A stretch of 64,000 nucleotides of DNA from positions 2,416,501-2,480,500 of the forward strand of contig NZ_CP070506.1 in NCBI RefSeq assembly GCF_016925675.1, given 5' to 3'. Below are positions 26,706 through 34,986 of the stretch, one piece after another. Numbering within the stretch: position 1 is the first letter of the stretch; each line of letters starts with the position of its first letter. A program made the position numbers and the translations under genes. Below the pieces are notes generated by a model that ran no database searches, was not told the origin of the DNA, and worked only from the letters and a program-made list of their open reading frames with translations. The stretch comes from Pseudomonas hygromyciniae. GTDB taxonomy: Bacteria; Pseudomonadota; Gammaproteobacteria; Pseudomonadales; Pseudomonadaceae.

Positions 26706-27855
26706 ATTCTGGCCCTTGCTGATGGCCGGCAGTGTTGGCGCGATGTCGGTCCAGGCCGCGCCGGCCCAGATCCACGAACTGCTGGTGGGCAGCTACACCG
26801 CAGGTGCCAGCGAAGGCATCTACCGGGTGCAGTTCGACAGCCGCACCGGGCAATTTGCCGGCACTCCAGTGCTGGCCGCGAAGACGCAGAACCCGTCGTG
26901 GCTGACGGTGTCCAGCGACCGCCAGCGACTGTTCGTGGTCAACGAAAACGGCCCCGGCCAGCAGGACACGGTCGGGCGCGTCAGCAGTTACCGCATCGAC
27001 CCGGACAACCGCCAGTTGCAGCTTATCAACCAGGTGCAGAGCCTGGGCAATGAGCCGACGCACTCCAGCCTGGCAGCCGATGGCCGGTTTTTGTTCGTGG
27101 CCAACTACTCCGTGCTGGAAGATCCGGGCGGCAGCCTGGCGATCCTGCCCGTGGATGCCGAGGGCCGATTGGCGGCACCGGTGCAACTGAGCTCCCATCC
27201 CGCCAGTGGGGTCAACCCCGAGCGCCAGGCGTCCAACCACGTGCATTCGGTGGTGTCTTCGCCGGATGGCAAGTACGTGTTTGCCAATGACCTGGGGGCC
27301 GACAAGACCTTTGTCTATCGCTATGACCCCAAGGCCAACCCCGAGCGTCCGCTGCTCCCGGCGGCCGTGGTGCAACTGCCAGCGGGCAGCGGGCCTCGCC
27401 ATCTGCTGTTCAGCGCCGACGGCAAACATGCCTGGCTGACCATGGAGATGAGCGCGCAGATTGCCGTCTTCGACTATCAGGACGGCCAACTGACCCGCAC
27501 CCAACTGGTGGACATGGCAGCCGGGCAACCGACATCGGACAAGGCCGGCGCGGCGTTGCATGCCTCTGCCGATGGCAAGTTTCTGTATGTCAGCAATCGG
27601 GGTGCGGCCAATACGCTGCTGGTCTACAGCATCGACCCGGCGACAGCCCAGTTGAAGGAAATCCAGCGCCGCTCCGTGGAAGGCGATCACCCCCGTGAAT
27701 TCAGCCTCGATCCCAGCGGCAGGTTCCTGCTGGTCGCCAACCAGAAAAGCAACCAGATCGTGGTGCTCGAACGCGACCCCCAGACCGGCCTGCTGGGTAA
27801 AACCGTGCAGAAGCTGGCGATTGATGCGCCCAGCGACCTCAAGTTCTTGATGTGA
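26683..27855 (+). CDS. Lactonase family (6-phosphogluconolactonase-like) beta-propeller, exported
   Basis: A 390-aa protein with a signal peptide (MRKFWPLLMAGSVGAMSVQA, cleavage near QAA; a start at 26698 would give just this peptide) and a seven-bladed propeller typical of the YbhE/Pgl lactonase family: HELLVGSYT at the start, NPSWLTVSSDRQRLFVVNE, NHVHSVVSSPDGKYVFANDLGADK, GSGPRHLLFSADGK and GDHPREFSLDPSGRFLLVANQ. The HxH and Arg residues of this family's active site are present. E. coli Pgl is cytoplasmic, but this one is predicted periplasmic, so the substrate may be another lactone. The gene overlaps the small upstream ORF by 23 bases and ends in a hairpin. Confidence 0.85.
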   Translation: MKTMLMRKFWPLLMAGSVGAMSVQAAPAQIHELLVGSYTAGASEGIYRVQFDSRTGQFAGTPVLAAKTQNPSWLTVSSDRQRLFVVNENGPGQQDTVGRVSSYRIDPDNRQLQLINQVQSLGNEPTHSSLAADGRFLFVANYSVLEDPGGSLAILPVDAEGRLAAPVQLSSHPASGVNPERQASNHVHSVVSSPDGKYVFANDLGADKTFVYRYDPKANPERPLLPAAVVQLPAGSGPRHLLFSADGKHAWLTMEMSAQIAVFDYQDGQLTRTQLVDMAAGQPTSDKAGAALHASADGKFLYVSNRGAANTLLVYSIDPATAQLKEIQRRSVEGDHPREFSLDPSGRFLLVANQKSNQIVVLERDPQTGLLGKTVQKLAIDAPSDLKFLM

Positions 27856-27861
27856 CAATCC

Positions 27862-27892
27862 GCCACAGGCTCCGTGCTTCGGGGCCTGTGGT
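27862..27892 (+). terminator. Hairpin after the lactonase gene
   Basis: CCACAGGC (27863-27870) pairs with GCCTGTGG (27884-27891), extended inside by CCG/CGG. It begins 8 bp after the stop codon. The T-tract is weak (TGTTCTATT), so termination may be partial. Confidence 0.6.
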
Positions 27893-28016
27893 GTTCTATT
27901 AATCGTGGTGATATCAGCTACTGTTTCAAAGCATTTCTGCGTTTAACCCCCTCGGCGTAAGTTGGGTTCCAAGGCCTCCACGGGCCACTGACCAACCGAA
28001 CACAAGGGTTACCGCC

Positions 28017-28196
28017 ATGAACTTCAATCTCTTCTCGATCATCGCCGCTTCCGCCGTTTCCGCTACCGTTGCCTTGCCAGCCAGCGCCAGCGTGGAAATC
28101 AGCAGCAAAAAATCCAGCACCAGCGCCTACACCCAGAAATACCTGCAGCAAAGTGCCAACTTCTACGCGGCGCTGGACCACAAGGTCCAGTCCTGA
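28017..28196 (+). CDS. Small exported peptide, 59 aa
   Basis: A short reading frame from the ATG at 28017 to the TGA at 28194-28196. Residues 1-24 form a convincing signal peptide (FSIIAASAVSATVALPASA), leaving a mature peptide of about 35 residues, rich in Ser, Lys and Tyr (SSKKSSTSAYTQKYLQQ). An AAGGG lies upstream (about 28004-28008). Codon use is Pseudomonas-like and the frame runs up to the REP doublet that follows. I do not recognise the family; it resembles the many small exported proteins of unknown role in fluorescent pseudomonads. Confidence 0.6.
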   Translation: MNFNLFSIIAASAVSATVALPASASVEISSKKSSTSAYTQKYLQQSANFYAALDHKVQS

Positions 28197-28230
28197 GCCC
28201 TGCTGCTGGTGTTGTGGTAATGGGGCTTTC

Positions 28231-28366
28231 TGTGGCGAGGGGCTTGTCCCCCGTTGGGCTGCGCAGCAGCCCCAAAACCATCCCCCTCGGTGTGCCTGAC
28301 ACTCCTCGGTGGGGCTTACATTGGGGCTGCTGCGCAGCCCAGCGGGGGACAAGCCCCCTTGCCACA
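28231..28366. repeat. REP doublet with ~45-bp inverted arms
   Basis: The arm at 28231-28275 (core GGCTTGTCCCCCGTTGGGCT) and the arm at 28321-28366 are near-perfect inverted copies, differing by a few bases and one G, with a 45-bp spacer. This fills most of the gap between the 59-aa peptide gene and the GST gene. It belongs to a different REP class from the GAGCGGGCTTGC type. Confidence 0.85.
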
Positions 28367-28408
28367 ACAAACCCTGTCACTACAAAAGGCCGGGGCTTAG
28401 CCACCGGC

Positions 28409-29014
28409 CTAACGCTTGGCCATAACCGCAGTAAACAGCTCAGACGCCAAAAAACGCTCCAGCCACTGTTGCAAACGCGGATAAGGCGCACCGGCAAACC
28501 ACTCCCGATCCACATGGGCAAATTGCCGCACAAACGGCGCCAGCGCCACATCCGCCAGGCTCAGGTGATCGGCCAGCAAGTAGTCGCGCTGCGCCAGCAA
28601 CGCCTCCAGCCTGTGTAAAAACACTTCGCCCTCGGCGCGGTAGTGTTCCATCGGCTGCTCTGGGTAACGCTCGGCGTATTTATAGCGATTCAAATGCACC
28701 TTGAAGACCTGGTCATTTTCCTCGATCAGCTGCGCCATCAGCCCCTGCGCCGCGGGATCATCCTTGAGCAACCAGTCCTCGGGGTCGTTCTGCGCCAGCG
28801 CCCAGCCCATGATCGCCAGGCTTTCGTCGATCACTTGGTCGCCGACCTTCAACACTGGCACCGTGCCCTTGGGTGAGAGGGCCAACATCTCGGCCGGCTT
28901 GGCCTTGAGGCTGACCTCGACAACCTGAACCGCCACCGCGCAATAGCGCAGCGCCATGCGTGCGCGCATGGCGTACGGGCAGCGGCGAAACGAATACAGC
29001 AGTGCCTCGCTCAC
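28409..29014 (-). CDS. Glutathione S-transferase
   Basis: A 201-aa GST with an N-terminal thioredoxin-fold domain (LYSFRRCPYAMRARMAL, with a Cys/Pro/Tyr active-site start, KGTVPVLKVGDQVIDESLAI carrying the cis-Pro and the Glu-Ser glutathione site) and an all-helical C-terminal domain (LADHLSLADVALAPFVRQF). It would conjugate glutathione or reduce mixed disulphides in the cytosol; the CPYA motif suggests an omega- or beta-like thiol-transferase activity. Its ATG overlaps the SbcC stop (ATGA at 29011-29014), so it is the third gene of an sbcD-sbcC-gst operon, a pairing that appears incidental to nuclease function. Confidence 0.88.
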   Translation of the reverse strand: MSEALLYSFRRCPYAMRARMALRYCAVAVQVVEVSLKAKPAEMLALSPKGTVPVLKVGDQVIDESLAIMGWALAQNDPEDWLLKDDPAAQGLMAQLIEENDQVFKVHLNRYKYAERYPEQPMEHYRAEGEVFLHRLEALLAQRDYLLADHLSLADVALAPFVRQFAHVDREWFAGAPYPRLQQWLERFLASELFTAVMAKR

Positions 29015-32000
29015 TTCACCTCCAGGGTGCTCAAACCATTGCCCTGGCGCTTGACCTGGATCTGCACGGGAATGCGCTCGTGCATTTCCTGCACGTGGGA
29101 GATCACTGCCACCTTGCGCCCTTGGGCTTGCAGGCCGTCCAGAGCATCCATCGCCAGTTGCAGGGATTCGGGATCCAGGCTGCCGAAGCCTTCGTCGATA
29201 AATAACGATTCGATCTTCAGGGTGCTGGAGGCCATCGACGCCAACCCCAGCGCCAGGGCCAGGGACACCAGGAACGTCTCGCCACCGGACAGCGAGTGCA
29301 CCGAACGCAGTTCATCGCCCATTTCCGTGTCCAGCACCAGCAGGCCCAGCATGCTGCCGCCGCGCTTGAGACGGTAGCGGCGCACCAGTTGGCGCAGTTG
29401 TACGTTGGCGTGGTGCACCAGCAGGTCGAGGTTGTAGGCCTGGGCGAATTTGCGGAACTTGTCACCGGTGGCCGACCCGATCAGCGCATCGAGCCGGGCC
29501 CAGCGCTGCCATTGTTCATAGGCTTTGGCGGTGGTGAGCGCCAGGGTCTGGTTGGCGTCCTGGCGCCGCTGGTCCTCGGCTTGCTGGGCACGCAGTTCGG
29601 CGCAGTGTTTTTCGCCGCTGTTGAGTTGCTGGTTGAGATCGGCCAGGGCGCTGTCCAACTGTTCGGCGTCGAGGTTGCCGTTGTGCAGGGCCTGATGGTC
29701 CTTGAGGCGTTGCTCGCGCTCTTGCAGCAGCACCTTGGCCTGTTCGATGGCTTTTTCGCTGTGCTGTACCTGCTGGCGCAGGTCGCTGACGCCGGTCTCA
29801 TCGAAGGCCAACAGGTGTGCCAGGCCCGTGTCGTCCAGCTCCGGATGCTGGGCGCGCCAGTCGTTGATACGGCTGTTCAGCGCCTGTAGCTCGGTGTCCA
29901 GGGCGTGCTGGCGCTCTTGCCGGGACTTGAGGTCGGCGGCCAGTTGGATCAGTTCGTTGCGGGTGTCCTGCAACTGTTGATTGGCCTGGGTTTCGCTGAG
30001 GCGGGCTTGCTCCACGGCTTGATCGAGTTGCTGCTGCCAATGCTCGGCGCTGTCATGGCTGCCCACCAGTGCGCTGAGTGCTTGCTGGGCGGCCTGCTGT
30101 TGGATGGTCAACTGTGCCAATTGCTGGTGCAGCACGTCCAACTGTTGCTGACGATGCTGCTGGCGGTCTTGTTCTTTTTCGATGGCTTGCTGGCGTTGCT
30201 GCTGCTCGGCCAGTTCATCCTTCTGGTAGCCCAATTGCTCCAGGCGCTGGCTGATCTGCTGGTCCAACAGCATGAACGTTGCCGCCGGCTCCGTGCGCAG
30301 GCCGGCGAGTGTCTCGGCCGGCAGCAGGCTGGCGAAGGCGTTGAGCTCTTCGTCCAGGCGCTCGCGGTCGCTGGCCAGTTCCCGTTGCTGGTCGATCAAC
30401 TGCTGGCGGGCTTGCTGGCTGGCGTCCTGGGCGGCTTGCACCTGTTGCTGCAGGCGCCCGGCATTTTGTTGCAGGTTGAGCAGGGCGCCCTGGCGCTGTT
30501 CGTCCTGGGTGATGCTCTGGTTGAGCTGGCCCAGTTGCTGCGCCAGCCAGGCGCTGCGTTTGCTGCTGTCCTGGTTGAACAAGGCGGCGCTCAACGGATG
30601 GGCCTCGAGGCTCGGCGCCAGGGCCTGGAGCTGGGTCGCCAGTTGTTCCTGTTGTTGCAGGAACTCCTTTTGCTGGGCGATCAATCCACCCACTTCACCG
30701 CGCAGTTCGGTGAGTTTTTCCTTGAGGCTGTCGACGGCTTGCTGCGCACGGGCTTCTTCGTTTTCATCATGGCGTGTGAGGCTGTGCAGTAGGGCTTCGG
30801 GCTGGTGGTAGGGATGCTCGACGCTGCCGCATACCGGGCACGGCTGCTCATCCTGCAATTGCCCACGCAACTCCTCGACACTGGCACTGCGTGCCAGGCG
30901 TTGGCGCTCCAATAGCTGCTTGGTCACGCTCAGGGTCTGCTCGGCCACCGTCAGTTCGGCCTTGGCTTGCAGGCCGGTCTGGTTCAGTTGCTCGCGCTGT
31001 TGCTGGGCGGTGGCCTGCTTGAGGGCCAGTTCCTTTTGCTGCTGGTCCAATTGCTGCTGGCTGTCCCAGAGCCGCGTCAAGTCCTCGAAGGCCCGTTGTT
31101 GCTTGCGATTGTCCTTGAGCAGGCTGTCGAGCAACTGGATCTGCTCGGCCACGGCGTGGGGTTCGGCGCCGGCTTCCTGATACAGCAGGTCCAAAGCTGT
31201 GCGCTGTTGAGTCCATTGTTCGCTGGTGCGGTTGGCCCGTTCCTCAAGCTGCGGCAGTTCGGCCTGGCCTTTGTTCAGGCGATTGCCGATCAGCATCAGT
31301 TGTTGCAGGCGGTCGCGGTAGGCGTTCCAGGCATCACTCAAGGGCGCGAGGGCGGCGCTGCGTTCAAGTTGTGCGGCCAGTTGTTGCAGGCGGCTGGCAA
31401 CCTGCTGTTGCTGGGTGTGCAAGGCCTCCAGGCTGGCCTGGCCCTCGGCGCAGGCGGCTTGCCCAAGCTGTTGTTGTTCGCTGCTTTGGGCCAGCTCGCG
31501 GGTCAGGCGGGCGAGGGTGCTGTGTTCCTCGAAGGCCTGGCGCAGCAACGGCACCGCCTCGGTCTGTTGTTGCAGGGCCGCAGCCAAGGCGGCGTGCGCG
31601 CTGGCTTGCTGTTGCTGCAATTGCTCCTGACGCGCGTGCAGGGCTGTCTGCTGCTCAAGGTGCTGGCGGATCTGCGCCGCCAGGGGCTGCAACTGGCCGG
31701 TCAAGTCGCTGTGCCGCGCAAAATGATGACGCTGCGGCGCCAGTTGCTCCAGGCGGCTCAAGTCCAGGCGTTGCGGGGCCTGGCTGTGCCACGCCTGCTC
31801 GGCCTGTTGCAGTTGCTCGACCGCACTGTGCTGGCGCTCCTGCCACTCGCGCAGTTCCTTGAGCCAGGTGTGTTGCAGTTCCAGCTGCTTGAGTTGGGCC
31901 TGCTGGGTCTTGAGCTGCTGCTGGGCCGCGCTCAAATTTTGATCCAGCTCGGCGCGGGCCTCGGCCGGCAGCGGCGTGACACCTGTGGCCTGGTCCTGCA

Positions 32001-32649
32001 GCAGCTTGTGGGCGTCCTTGGCCTCCCGGGCCTTGATGAACGCGCGCTGCCCCAGTTGTGTGTAAAGCGCGGTGTCGGTGAGCTTTTCCAGCAGTTCGCT
32101 GCGCTCGTTGTCGTTGGCCTTGAGAAACGCGCTGAACTCACTTTGCGCCAGCAACACCGCCCGGGTGAACTGCTCGAAATTCAGGCCCAGGGCCAGTTCC
32201 AGCTGGGTCTTGTATTCGGTTTTCTGGCTGGCCAGCAGCTGCTCGCTGTCCAGGTCGATCAGGCTCTGGCGGCTGTGTTGCAGCTTGCCGCTGGCCTTGT
32301 CGCGGGCGCGGTTGGCTTCCCAGCGCGCACGGTAGCGGCGGCCATTGACGCCGATAAAGTCGACCTCGGCATAACCCCCACCGGTGCCGCGCCGGATCAG
32401 GGTGCGTGGGTCGCCAATGGAGATATCGGTATCGGCATCGGGCATTTTCGCCTGGCCGGTATCGCCCAGGCGTGGCACGGCGCCAAACAGCGCCAGGCAC
32501 AAGGCATCGAGCAAGGTGCTTTTGCCGGCGCCGGTGGGTCCGGTAATCGCAAACAACCCGGCGCTGGCCAGGGGCTCGGCGGTAAAGTCGATCTCGAACG
32601 GCCCGGCCAGTGAGGCGAGGTTTTTCAGGCGGATGGCGAGGATCTTCAT
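29011..32649 (-). CDS. sbcC: Exonuclease subunit SbcC (Rad50-like ATPase)
   Basis: A 1212-aa SMC-like ATPase, larger than E. coli SbcC (1048 aa). Walker A is ITGPTGAGKSTLLDALCL at about residue 35. Long Gln-rich coiled coils follow, interrupted near the middle by the zinc-hook CPVCGS, and the C-terminal head carries the signature HSLSGGETFLVSLALALGLA and Walker B SLFIDEGFGSLDPE. With SbcD it forms the SbcCD nuclease, which cuts hairpins and protein-blocked DNA ends; this is relevant in a genome full of REP palindromes. The ATG overlaps the SbcD stop by four bases. The extra length is mostly in the Gln-rich coiled coil. Confidence 0.95.
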   Translation of the reverse strand: MKILAIRLKNLASLAGPFEIDFTAEPLASAGLFAITGPTGAGKSTLLDALCLALFGAVPRLGDTGQAKMPDADTDISIGDPRTLIRRGTGGGYAEVDFIGVNGRRYRARWEANRARDKASGKLQHSRQSLIDLDSEQLLASQKTEYKTQLELALGLNFEQFTRAVLLAQSEFSAFLKANDNERSELLEKLTDTALYTQLGQRAFIKAREAKDAHKLLQDQATGVTPLPAEARAELDQNLSAAQQQLKTQQAQLKQLELQHTWLKELREWQERQHSAVEQLQQAEQAWHSQAPQRLDLSRLEQLAPQRHHFARHSDLTGQLQPLAAQIRQHLEQQTALHARQEQLQQQQASAHAALAAALQQQTEAVPLLRQAFEEHSTLARLTRELAQSSEQQQLGQAACAEGQASLEALHTQQQQVASRLQQLAAQLERSAALAPLSDAWNAYRDRLQQLMLIGNRLNKGQAELPQLEERANRTSEQWTQQRTALDLLYQEAGAEPHAVAEQIQLLDSLLKDNRKQQRAFEDLTRLWDSQQQLDQQQKELALKQATAQQQREQLNQTGLQAKAELTVAEQTLSVTKQLLERQRLARSASVEELRGQLQDEQPCPVCGSVEHPYHQPEALLHSLTRHDENEEARAQQAVDSLKEKLTELRGEVGGLIAQQKEFLQQQEQLATQLQALAPSLEAHPLSAALFNQDSSKRSAWLAQQLGQLNQSITQDEQRQGALLNLQQNAGRLQQQVQAAQDASQQARQQLIDQQRELASDRERLDEELNAFASLLPAETLAGLRTEPAATFMLLDQQISQRLEQLGYQKDELAEQQQRQQAIEKEQDRQQHRQQQLDVLHQQLAQLTIQQQAAQQALSALVGSHDSAEHWQQQLDQAVEQARLSETQANQQLQDTRNELIQLAADLKSRQERQHALDTELQALNSRINDWRAQHPELDDTGLAHLLAFDETGVSDLRQQVQHSEKAIEQAKVLLQEREQRLKDHQALHNGNLDAEQLDSALADLNQQLNSGEKHCAELRAQQAEDQRRQDANQTLALTTAKAYEQWQRWARLDALIGSATGDKFRKFAQAYNLDLLVHHANVQLRQLVRRYRLKRGGSMLGLLVLDTEMGDELRSVHSLSGGETFLVSLALALGLASMASSTLKIESLFIDEGFGSLDPESLQLAMDALDGLQAQGRKVAVISHVQEMHERIPVQIQVKRQGNGLSTLEVK

Positions 32650-33888
32650 GGCTGTTCATCCTCCTGTTGCACTTCCTGGAGCAGCACGGCGAAATCCTTC
32701 AGGGTCTGTTCATCCACTTCGTTGCCATAACTGTCTTGCCAGGCGCGGCTGAACAGTTCCTGGGGGGTGAGCTGGTCGAGTTCGATCAGGCTGTCTTCGT
32801 CACCGGTATCGCTGGCGCGTTGACCGGCGTACTCCGCAGCGATGCGCACCAGGCGCACGGCCTTGCCGAGCAGGGCGGTTTCGATTTGCTGGCGCAGGTC
32901 CGGTTGCGGTTCGTCGAGGCGCACCCGCACTTCGAGCCAAGGGTGGCGCTGGGTTTCGGCGAGCAGGTCGATATCCGGCAGATCCGCCAGGGTCTTGAGA
33001 ATATCGGCCAACGGCGCGGCTTCCAGGCGTTGCAGGTCGACCGAGCGCGGAATCAGGAGGGGTTCGACGCTGACCAGCATTTGCCCCTGGAATGTCACAT
33101 CGAGAATCTGGTGCTTGTAGCCGATTTCGGAAAATGACAGCGGAATCGGCGAGCCGCTGTAGCGAATCCGTTCTTCGCCATTCACCTTTTGCGGCTTGTG
33201 CAAATGGCCGAGGGCAACATAGCCAATACTTTTGTCGAACAGCTTGGCTGGAAGCGCCTCGGCATTGCCGATGATCAGGCTACGTTCGGAGTCTTCCGAC
33301 ACCGAACCCCCCAGCCATGTGCGCATGGCTGATGGCAATCAGCGCCTGGCCTTTCTTGCGTTTGGCGTTGGCGGCGGCAATCAGCCATTCATGTACCTGG
33401 CCGATACCGCGCAGGTAGTCATCACCCAGGTGTGCGCCGGTCACTTCTGCCGGGCGCAAGAACGGTAATGCCAGGCACCACCCGGCGATCTTGCCTTTGG
33501 CATCCGGCAGCGGGATCAGCAGGCGTTCGGCATCCAGTTGCCCATCATCGAGCCACAGCACCCGACCCAACGCATGGGTACGCAAACGGCGCATCAACGG
33601 CGCGGGCAGTTCGATACGCGAGCCGGAGTCGTGGTTGCCGGCGATCATCACGATGGTCAGCGTCGGGTTTTGTTCGTGGGCGTTGATGATGAAGTCATAC
33701 AAGCGCTCCTGAGCCTTGAGCGGCGGGTTGACCGTGTCGAAGATATCGCCGGCGATCAGCAGCACATCGGGGCAATGCTGCTTCAGTTGGCCCAGCAGCC
33801 ATTCGAGGAAACAGGCGTGCTCGAAGTCGCGTTCCTGGCCGTGGAGGTTTTGGCCAAGGTGCCAGTCGGAGGTGTGGAACAGACGCAA
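32646..33888 (-). pseudogene. sbcD: Exonuclease subunit SbcD, frameshifted
   Basis: The frame begins with a TTG at 33886-33888 behind a GGAG site and gives MRLFHTSDWHLGQNLHGQER, the canonical SbcD N-terminus with metal-binding Asp and His. IAGDIFDTVNPP, IAGNHDSGSR and ISHAHMAGG follow, then a C6 run (33307-33312 on the + strand) carries one base too many and the frame ends shortly after. Removing one base gives AGGSVSEDSERSLIIGNAEA and an intact 413-aa protein to the TGA overlapping sbcC. As read, the nuclease subunit would lose its last phosphoesterase motif and capping domain. A sequencing error is quite possible. Intact, it would be the Mn-dependent nuclease partner of SbcC. Confidence 0.9.
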
Positions 33889-33930
33889 GGCGAACTCCGT
33901 GGGGAAGAGGTAAAGAGGGGAGGAGTTTAC

Positions 33931-34114
33931 CTGTGTAGGCGCTGGCTTGCCTGAGAAGGCGGTGGGTCAGTTGAAAAAACTGCCTGCTGACACACCGCTT
34001 TCTCTTCAGGGCTGCACAAATCAAAGGTGGGAGCTGGCTTGCCTGCGAAAGCGGTGGGTCTGTTGAAATAGCTGCCAGCTGACACCCCGCCTTCGCGAGC
34101 AAGCCCGCTCCCAC
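33931..34114. repeat. REP cluster (three units)
   Basis: Three REP-type units, GCGCTGGCTTGCCTGAGAA, GGGAGCTGGCTTGCCTGCG and the inverted CGCGAGCAAGCCCGCTCCCA, are linked by spacers containing GGTGGGTCAGTTGAA-like and GCTGACAC-like sequence. They fill the gap between sbcD and the DUF6124 gene. Confidence 0.8.
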
Positions 34115-34143
34115 TGGGGTTTTGCGATGTTTGTGAGGTGGGG

Positions 34144-34446
34144 TTACACCTTGGGTTGCAGGCAGTCCAGCGCGCGGTCGGCCAGGGTTTTGGCCATGTC
34201 GATCAAGTGTTCAGTGGCGCCGGCTATGTGGCGTTGGTCGCCGATCAGCCCCTGGGTGGTGCCGGCTGCGGTGGCGGCTGCGCAGCGCAGCAGGTCACAG
34301 ATTTGCGCCAGAGCGTCTTCGAAGCTGAGGTCCTGGTGCGCGGTGAACGACGGCGGCGAGGCGGGTTGCAGGTAGTGGCTCAAGGCGCGGTCGAAACACT
34401 CGCGGTCGGAGGGGAGGCGGGGTGGGTCGGGGACGATTTTGTTCAT
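34144..34446 (-). CDS. DUF6124 (formerly DUF3077-type) family small protein
   Basis: A 100-aa protein with a disordered start (KIVPDPPRLPSD) followed by the family core DRALSHYL, FEDALAQICDLLRCAAATA and HIAGATEHLIDMAKTLADRA. It is predicted to be all-helical and cytoplasmic. These small proteins are abundant, multi-copy and uncharacterised in Pseudomonas. ATG at 34446 is chosen because AGGAG lies eight bases upstream; a longer in-frame reading up to 34695 would translate through the structured element described next and is unlikely. The structured element directly upstream may be its leader. Confidence 0.75.
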   Translation of the reverse strand: MNKIVPDPPRLPSDRECFDRALSHYLQPASPPSFTAHQDLSFEDALAQICDLLRCAAATAAGTTQGLIGDQRHIAGATEHLIDMAKTLADRALDCLQPKV

Positions 34447-34515
34447 GCGTAAGCTCCTACTGGGTTGGAAGCCATCTTTTGCCGATCTCACTCGACGAAA
34501 GGTGGCAGCTATGTG

Positions 34516-34640
34516 CGGGGGTGAGATACCGGACAGTAGGACCCGGCCAGACCGAAGTCTGCCCGCACACAGCCGCCATAGAGCATGTTGCAGACGGTTG
34601 TGGCGCAATGCGCCTACTGGTTTGCGGGATCTCACCCCCG
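34516..34640 (-). other. Highly structured 125-bp element upstream of the DUF6124 gene
   Basis: A perfect 12-bp closing stem, CGGGGGTGAGAT (34516-34527) with ATCTCACCCCCG (34629-34640), encloses CAGTAGG (34534-34540) pairing with CCTACTG (34613-34619), a hairpin CAGAC-CGAA-GTCTG (34548-34561) and a hairpin GGCGC-AAT-GCGCC (34602-34614). The last two bases of that hairpin overlap the CCTACTG arm, so those two stems compete. This nested, multi-branch pattern is unlike the REP sequences around it. It lies 69 bp before the start codon of the DUF6124 gene, reading away from it on the - strand. It could be a structured RNA leader or small RNA, or a DNA element. The rest of the 540-bp gene-free stretch (34447-34986) holds a REP unit and the terminator listed next. 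Confidence 0.6.
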
Positions 34641-34794
34641 ATCGCTGATGTGCAGCGACGGAGCAGAGGCTAGCCAGTGGTGTGAGCAGGCGCAAGGCCG
34701 AAGGATTGTCTAGGAAACGTCCTGCAAATTAAAGGGATTTGGTTTGCTGGCCTTTGACAATGCATGACGGGGTATTCCCGGTGAAGCAGATCAA

Positions 34795-34860
34795 GGGAGG
34801 GAGCTGGCTTGCCTGGGATGGCGGTGTGTCAGTCGAAGATGGGCTGGCTGATACACAGTC
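34795..34860. repeat. Degenerate REP unit
   Basis: GGGAGCTGGCTTGCCTGGGA is followed by GGCGGTGTGTCAG and CTGATACACAG, the usual REP arm and spacer pairing, but the second arm is eroded. Confidence 0.6.
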
Positions 34861-34876
34861 ATGGCCTGAGTAAATT

Positions 34877-34948
34877 TGTCCCGTTTTTTGGTGTGTCTAA
34901 TGAAATGAAAACGGGACAGGTCTTTTAAATAGATCTGTCCCGTTTTTT
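34877..34948 (-). terminator. Tripartite terminator-like inverted repeats after the Ig-like gene
   Basis: Three alternating copies of one sequence are present: TGTCCCGTTTTTT (34877-34889), the inverted AAAACGGGACAG (34908-34919) and CTGTCCCGTTTTTT (34935-34948). The middle copy can pair with either neighbour. The 34908-34946 hairpin, with A/T-rich flanks on both sides, is a good bidirectional intrinsic terminator about 40 bp after the stop of the Ig-like gene. Confidence 0.7.
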
Positions 34949-34986
34949 AGTTCGAGCAACTTTCAATTGCTAGTCATTTGTGATTG

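Noticed and set aside
30967..32613. A 548-codon + strand frame opposite sbcC
   Set aside because: Very Leu/Gln/Gly-rich translation produced by the Gln- and Leu-rich coiled coil of SbcC read backwards; no ribosome site or motif.
34447..34695. N-terminal extension of the DUF6124 protein through the structured element
   Set aside because: The extension is Arg/Leu-rich and made by translating the palindromic element; AGGAG and the conserved protein start both point to 34446. Similar frames in Pseudomonas are annotated as small hypothetical proteins, which I think is an artefact.
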